In this document: positions 59,646 through 64,000 of the stretch, in pieces
Position numbering within the stretch: position 1 is the stretch's first letter
Layout of the letters: each line of letters begins with the position of its first letter
Origin: Neoceratodus forsteri
Lineage: Eukaryota; Chordata; Ceratodontiformes; Ceratodontidae
Assembly (NCBI GenBank): GCA_016271365.2
Contig: JADMNL010000023.1
Span: forward strand, 609,612,001 to 609,676,000
DNA length: 64,000 nt
Direction: 5' to 3'
Made by a program: the position numbers and the translations under genes
The notes under the pieces: model-generated
Database searches by the model: none
Told to the model about the DNA's origin: nothing
Seen by the model: the letters and a program-made list of their open reading frames with translations, nothing else

Positions 59646-59878
59646 TAGTTGCCGTATTGGTCCTGTAGAATAGATTCAGAAGCAATGATTATATATTTTA
59701 TTGATCAATATAGAATACCAGTGTTTAGTTTTTTGACAACCAGTCCTTCTTCAGAAGCTCATGGCAGTTGTTCAGAAGAAGGACTGGTTGGTCCGAAAGC
59801 TAGAGCACTTTGTTCTTGTCATTACATCTATGTTGGTCCATTAAAAGGTATCAAATCATTTGCTTCTGATCTTTAATA
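59646..59878. mobile_element. Inverted repeat of Penelope-terminal type with hammerhead-like fold
   Basis: The left arm at 59673-59752 (AGAAGCAATGATT ... ACCAGTCCTTCTTC) is a near-complement of the right arm at 59777-59871 (GAAGAAGGACTGGT ... AAATCATTTGCTTCT). Within it, CAGAAGAAGGAC-TGGTTG-GTCCGAAAGC at 59773-59800 can form the hammerhead stem II (GGAC/GTCC) flanked by CAGAAGA and GAAA. The core consensus is CUGANGA and GAAA, so one core base (U4 to A) is lost. It starts GTTGCCGTATTGGTCC, like the GTAGCCGTGTTGGTCC unit I recall from other vertebrates. The link to Penelope is inference. Confidence 0.5.
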
Positions 59879-60749
59879 CTGTAGTATCACTATCATCACT
59901 CCTTATAAGTCAAGGTTGTCAACTGGTTCCTTGAACAGATAACAATACATTACAGCTCAATAACGCATTCTGAGAATTAATTTGCTTTCCTGTAAGTGCA
60001 GTATAAGTGCCATTTCCCAAGTTAAAACACATGCAAGAACTTTATGCATACATATGGTTCTTATTCTCCTTCTTTAAAAATATTATAGATTTAAATACAA
60101 TAGCATATTCACAGCAAACTCTAAAATAATTCAGCATAGCTCATAATCTATTTTCTAAAATAACCTATGTGTACACAGCTATAGTATCTAGTTGTGGGTT
60201 TACTAAACATAAAACTGCATTTTCCTTTGCAAGTGTATTGACAGTTTCACACTTATTTTGGTCATTAATGTCTCAGTAGAGCCTGTTTTCTTTAATTAGC
60301 AATATTCTTCTTGGATTTGACTGCTGCAGATAATGTACTATAGATGTATGCTCCATGTTCAAGAAAAGAAGATAGTGGGCCATGATCAAATGATACAGTA
60401 TAAGTGCATCATTTTGACATTTACGTAGGCTAGGTCAAAAACTGATATGTGCACATGAGGCCCTGTAAGGCAGTGTGGCAGAAATCTCAGACTTCTCTGC
60501 CCCTTGTGCATATTATAATAATTAGTATCATTCTGCATCTGAATTTATTGCTCATTAAAATCATGTTCTTGATTAAAAAGTGTGCTTCGTATAATGAAGC
60601 AGCTGGAGAGTGGTCTAGTTTCTGAACAATGAACAAAGAGTGCAGTTTGGTTGGTGACAAATGGTTACTAGGCCAAATTATTGTTAACTGGCAATATCTG
60701 TATTATTTTTTCCCCATTTTGTCCCTTTATCTCTTTTTCCCTGATGATT
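59879..60749. other. No gene seen
   Basis: AT-rich sequence with no recognised feature. Confidence 0.4.
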
Positions 60750-60827
60750 GAGGTCACAGTGGACATTTCCTCCAGACAGGGCGGTGGCAAAGTGACTGCC
60801 TTAATAGATAGCGGTACATCTCTTTGA
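60750..60827 (+). mobile_element. Possible Ty3/gypsy protease remnant
   Basis: A 25-codon stretch reads EVTVDISSRQGGGKVTALID (continuing SGTSL) and then a stop. ALIDSGTS matches the aspartic-protease signature (ALIDSGA) of Ty3/gypsy Pol, and the VTVDI-GG-V run fits the preceding strand. I see no gag zinc knuckle, reverse transcriptase or LTR beside it. The match is short and could be chance. Confidence 0.35.
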
Positions 60828-61108
60828 TTGACTGGTAAGGGAAGAAAAATAATGGCAACTGATAACCTTCATGATGCCCTCAAGCTGGTCTTAACAGGGA
60901 TTCTGGTTGCACATGCAGCCTTTTCTGTGCTGCTCCAGTCTACCACTGGTAGAGATTTTAGTGATCATTGACTACCTGGACAATGGATTTGTTTACACTC
61001 TGGTACAAGCTTTTACTTGCAGTCAAACACTTTCCAAGAATCCTTATGATATTCATTGCATGAGTACTAGCTACTGTAGCACTGTACAAATATTTTGTTT
61101 GCATGAAG
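60828..61108. other. No gene seen
   Basis: No recognised repeat or exon. Confidence 0.4.
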
Positions 61109-61109
61109 T

Positions 61110-61203
61110 ACATAGAAACATAGAAGCTGTTGGTAGAAAAGGGCCTCTTGGCCCACCTTGTCTGCCTATTTTCCTTACCTACCATGATACCATAGACTGG
61201 TTC
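61110..61203 (-). mobile_element. CR1-like LINE, 3' terminus (split copy)
   Basis: Minus strand: GGCCAAGAGGCCCTTTTCTA, then TATGTTTCTATG, the same terminus as the copies at 34795 and 44000. The rest of this LINE copy continues beyond an inserted element, from about 61715. Confidence 0.75.
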
Positions 61204-61710
61204 TATGTGATAATAGTGACTGATGAAAGGCATTCACTATTAGCATGAACTGCATTATCGCCGAACACATTTACGGCAATATGCAGAAAAAGGTGACCGG
61301 AATTGTGCATGTGGGGCTGCACCCCCGCATCCCCCAACTAAAGATTATCAACTCTAAGGGGTGCATGTTGGGGAGGGACACAGCCCAGTTTAAAAAAAAT
61401 TAAGTCCCACAGCTGCGGATGCAACAAAATTGTACCCACCCCCAGTCCTGAACCCATGACCTGCTCCATCAAAGCCAACCACCCTACCCAGCACACCACA
61501 TGGCTGGCTCAGCAAAAGCAGGACACTACAGGGTCACAACTCTGTTCACCATCCCTCCATGTCCTGTCACCCACCCTCTTTTCCTGTCACCCACCCTACC
61601 CTCGCCATTGCAACCCGTCACTGTCATTCTACCATTGCCCATGATGATAGTGCCCTCATATGGGTTGCTGTTTTGACAGTCGCCCATATGTGGTCATAAT
61701 CATCATGGTA
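61204..61710. mobile_element. Short inverted-repeat element with tRNA-like core (copy 2), nested in a CR1-like LINE
   Basis: Homologous to 7988-8506 through the CATGACCTGCTCCATCAAAG and CCCTCATATGGGTTGC segments. On the minus strand near 61440-61500 the tRNA-like part reads TGGTGTGCTGGGTAGGG, then GGTCATGGGTTCAGGACTG, a better B-box than in copy 1. Flanking ATACCATAGA (about 61187) and ATACCCCATAGA (about 61709) suggest a target duplication of roughly 10 bp. Confidence 0.65.
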
Positions 61711-61714
61711 TACC

Positions 61715-62410
61715 CCATAGATCTACATGATCTCCAGTCTCCCACTCACCCTGTTGCTAAGGTCCCCTGTGTTTATTCTATGCATGTTTGAATCCTATCA
61801 CCACTTCCATCTCCCACCATTTCTGCAGAAAGGAGCCACTGTGAAGAACTATTTCCTCATATCCATTCTAAGTCGTCCCTTCCAGCTTCATATTATGCCC
61901 CTTGTCCTTGAGCTTCCCCTTCTGTGCAAAATGCCACCCTCCTGCACTTTTATTAATACCTCTGAGGTATCTGAATATTTCTATCATGTCTCCGCTTTCT
62001 GTCCTTTCCGTCAGAGAGTATATATTTAATTCCTTGAGTCTTTCCTCATAGGGTTTCTGATACAGGTCATGCACCATTTTGGTTTCCCTTCTCTTTACTG
62101 CCTCCACCTTATGTATGTGATCCTGATGATGAGGCCTCCAGTACTGGACACAGTACTCCAGATGGGCCTCACCATCAATCTCTATAATAGTAACACTATC
62201 TTCCTCTTTCTGCTGGTGATACATCTACCTATGCATCCCAGCATTCTACTAACCTTTTCCACTGTCTTATCACACTGTTTGCTACCATTAGGTCATCAGA
62301 TATGATGACTTCAGGTTCTATTCCTGTTTGTGTTGTTACACCTCCTCCCCAACTGATACATTGCCCTTGGGTTTCTGTGCCCCATGTAAATAATTTTGCA
62401 CCTTTTTTTC
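61715..62410 (-). mobile_element. CR1-like LINE, reverse-transcriptase C-terminus (split copy)
   Basis: The minus strand is open over 118 codons, with EYCVQYWRPHHQDHIHKV, EAVKRRETKMVHDL, YEERLKELNIYSLTERTESG and DMIEIFRYLRG (about 61960-62140). Further upstream KCKIIYMGHRNPRAMYQLG (about 62340-62400) marks the segment after the catalytic domain, across frameshifts. The copy is truncated at about 62410. Confidence 0.9.
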
Positions 62411-64000
62411 TTTTTTCCCTCTCCTCTGCCCATGTTCAGGAGGGAGCCCCAGTCCAGTCTCCCTGATCTCCACTGGCTGACACTGACCATCTTCCCCGGA
62501 CTTGCCCCGGTGGGGTGGCAGGTGTACCCAAGCTGCCACCACAGACTGGATCCAGTTCTGGTCAGCACCACAGCTATTCATGGAGCAGGAACTGTGAGCC
62601 CTCCTTCATCTAGGTGGAGATCTGTATTTCTACATTTTTCTCCCTCAGGGGTGGGGCATGCAATGATGCCAAAGATTGTTCCATGCATACTGCAGTGATG
62701 CCAATGATTATTCTGTGCACACTCCTGTGAGTGTTCCATGAGGCTCCTGCCCCACCTCTGCCCACCATGGACAGCATTCATTGCTGTCCTCTAGCCTCCG
62801 CTAGGGCCAGGCAAGCACCATCAGCTAATCGCCCTCCTCCCTGGAGAAGGAGAGCTGTCCCTGAATGCTCAATCCTTCTCCTCCCAGCCGATTCCTGGTG
62901 ACCTGCTCATACCACAAATATGGGTCACCAGCATGGCAGGAAGTAAGGCAGGATTCCTCAGCCCTCCACACCACCGGCTGGCTCTAATTTTGCACTTTTG
63001 GTATTGAAACCTCAGGAATTCTGGGTCACCTGCTACTTAATGATCACCACTTAGGGAGTAAGTGTGTTTTATATGACAACACTGCAAGGCAGAGCTGTGT
63101 GTCAGCCATAAGATGAGTACCAGTGACTGTCTCTACAAGTAAAATTGTGGAAAAGTGTGCTGAATGTTTCTTTTAACTTGTTTTAAAAACTACATTAATA
63201 CCTGTAACAAGACTGTATACTCATTGTTAGACAACTGATGTACTAGCACATTAGGAGGAAGAAGAAGAAAGGGGTGGGGAGCACTAGTTCTCTGAGAGCA
63301 TCGGAGACTACAAATATAAGGAGATTGTGCTAATTTAAAAATAACAACTTTGCACTTATTTGGGATAACATTGGATTAGCACCCTGCTAAACATCAAGGT
63401 TCTGTGCTACTTTTAAAACTTTTAAATGACTGCAGTGCTTATGACCTCAGTCAGGACTTCTGGGTCAGCTGGCATGGTGATGCTGAGGTTGAGGTCCTAG
63501 ACGCCACAACTCATGCCACAATGGTGACCTCAGTTCGGAATGGACTTCGTTGCTTCGGGTTTGTGGGGCAAGAAAGGATTGAGCCCCTGTGGACAGCACT
63601 CCTTCTTCAGGGAGGGGGGATCATGCAGCACACTTTAGACTGGCACCCAGTGTGGCAGGCTGTCAGCACAGGTGGGCCACCAAGAATGGGGAAGGGCCCA
63701 TGTCCAAGGTGTTAGACTACCTTCACAGAAGCAGAGACAGCCAGTCCACCCATTGCAAAGTCATAGGTCATGGGGAAAAAGAAGCACTGAACAATTGGGG
63801 AGCCAACAGGGTCCATGATTACCCGACTACTAGGTCAGAGAATAAGTCCCTCCAAGGGACAGACTGGAGCTCCCTGTTGGCATCCTCAAATAAAGAAAAG
63901 GATTCTGGGTCACCTGCTACTTAAGGATCACCCTTAGGAAGCAGGGCAAGTTTAGGTGGGCGAAGGATGGAAAGACTCAGAGAGTCATGCACAGAGACAA
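62411..64000. other. Unclassified GC-rich sequence with a 40-bp direct repeat
   Basis: From 62411 to about 63000 the sequence is GC-rich without a recognised domain. A segment starting TTCTGGGTCACCTGCTACTT occurs at 63020 and again at 63903, agreeing for about 40 bp (through TTAATGATCACC / TTAAGGATCACC). Open frames at 63404-63924 overlap each other and contain no domain I know. The unit could be part of a larger repeat running off the end of the window. Confidence 0.4.

Noticed and set aside
63404..63924. Two overlapping open frames of 103 and 111 codons
   Set aside because: Same strand, different frames, no domain recognised. Both look like chance frames in GC-richer DNA.
1..64000. CRISPR arrays, rRNA genes, bacterial operons or viral genomes
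   Set aside because: No regularly spaced identical repeats with unique spacers, no rRNA-like conserved blocks, and no prokaryotic gene organisation.

Overview
The window looks like non-coding nuclear DNA of a vertebrate. It is AT-rich and CpG-poor, with long GT/CA and TA microsatellites, no operons, and no open reading frame that behaves as an intact host gene. The repeat content is CR1-like and L2/Rex1-like LINEs, a MIR-type SINE, Penelope-like elements, a Tigger/pogo-like element and hAT-like elements. That mix suggests a tetrapod, perhaps an amphibian or a non-avian reptile; this is inference and the species cannot be fixed from the sequence. I read it as intergenic or deep-intronic DNA whose gene-like content is almost all decayed transposable elements.

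Layout. 0-3.4 kb: a CR1-like LINE fragment and a (GT)n tract. 3.46-5.37 kb: a 1.9 kb foldback element whose arms carry inverted 60-bp minisatellites. 5.5-15.2 kb: unclassified GC-richer sequence, a 0.5 kb inverted-repeat element with a tRNA-like core, small hairpins, a MIR-like SINE and a possible tRNA-derived SINE. 15.6-19.5 kb: a pile-up of LINE pieces on both strands. 20.0 kb: one short exon-like segment. 21.9-22.1 kb: a tRNA-derived SINE. 23.5-29.2 kb: a second foldback element split by a roughly 4.2 kb LINE. 29.6-35.2 kb: two copies of an unnamed repeat, each interrupted by a LINE piece, with a tandem array and a foldback between them. 36.0-42.8 kb: another inverted-repeat element, a partial and a complete hAT-like member of the inverted-minisatellite group, and a third LINE type. 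44.0-44.7 kb: a CR1-like 3' end. 49.7-51.5 kb: a Penelope reverse-transcriptase remnant with a partial head-to-tail duplication, then a Tigger-like element and (TA)n. 51.5-55.7 kb: degenerate arrays and a long palindrome. 56.0-59.9 kb: a second Penelope remnant with a GIY-YIG remnant split by a 168-bp MITE, and an inverted repeat holding a hammerhead-like fold. 60.7-64 kb: a possible Ty3/gypsy protease scrap, a CR1-like 3' end split by the tRNA-core element, and unclassified GC-rich sequence.

The most unusual structure is a set of foldback elements sharing an inverted minisatellite core but carrying unlike terminal repeats. One member has hAT-type ends and a plausible 8-bp target duplication. 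The Penelope remnants and nested insertions give a readable relative history. All element proteins carry stops or frameshifts; no active element or complete gene is claimed.
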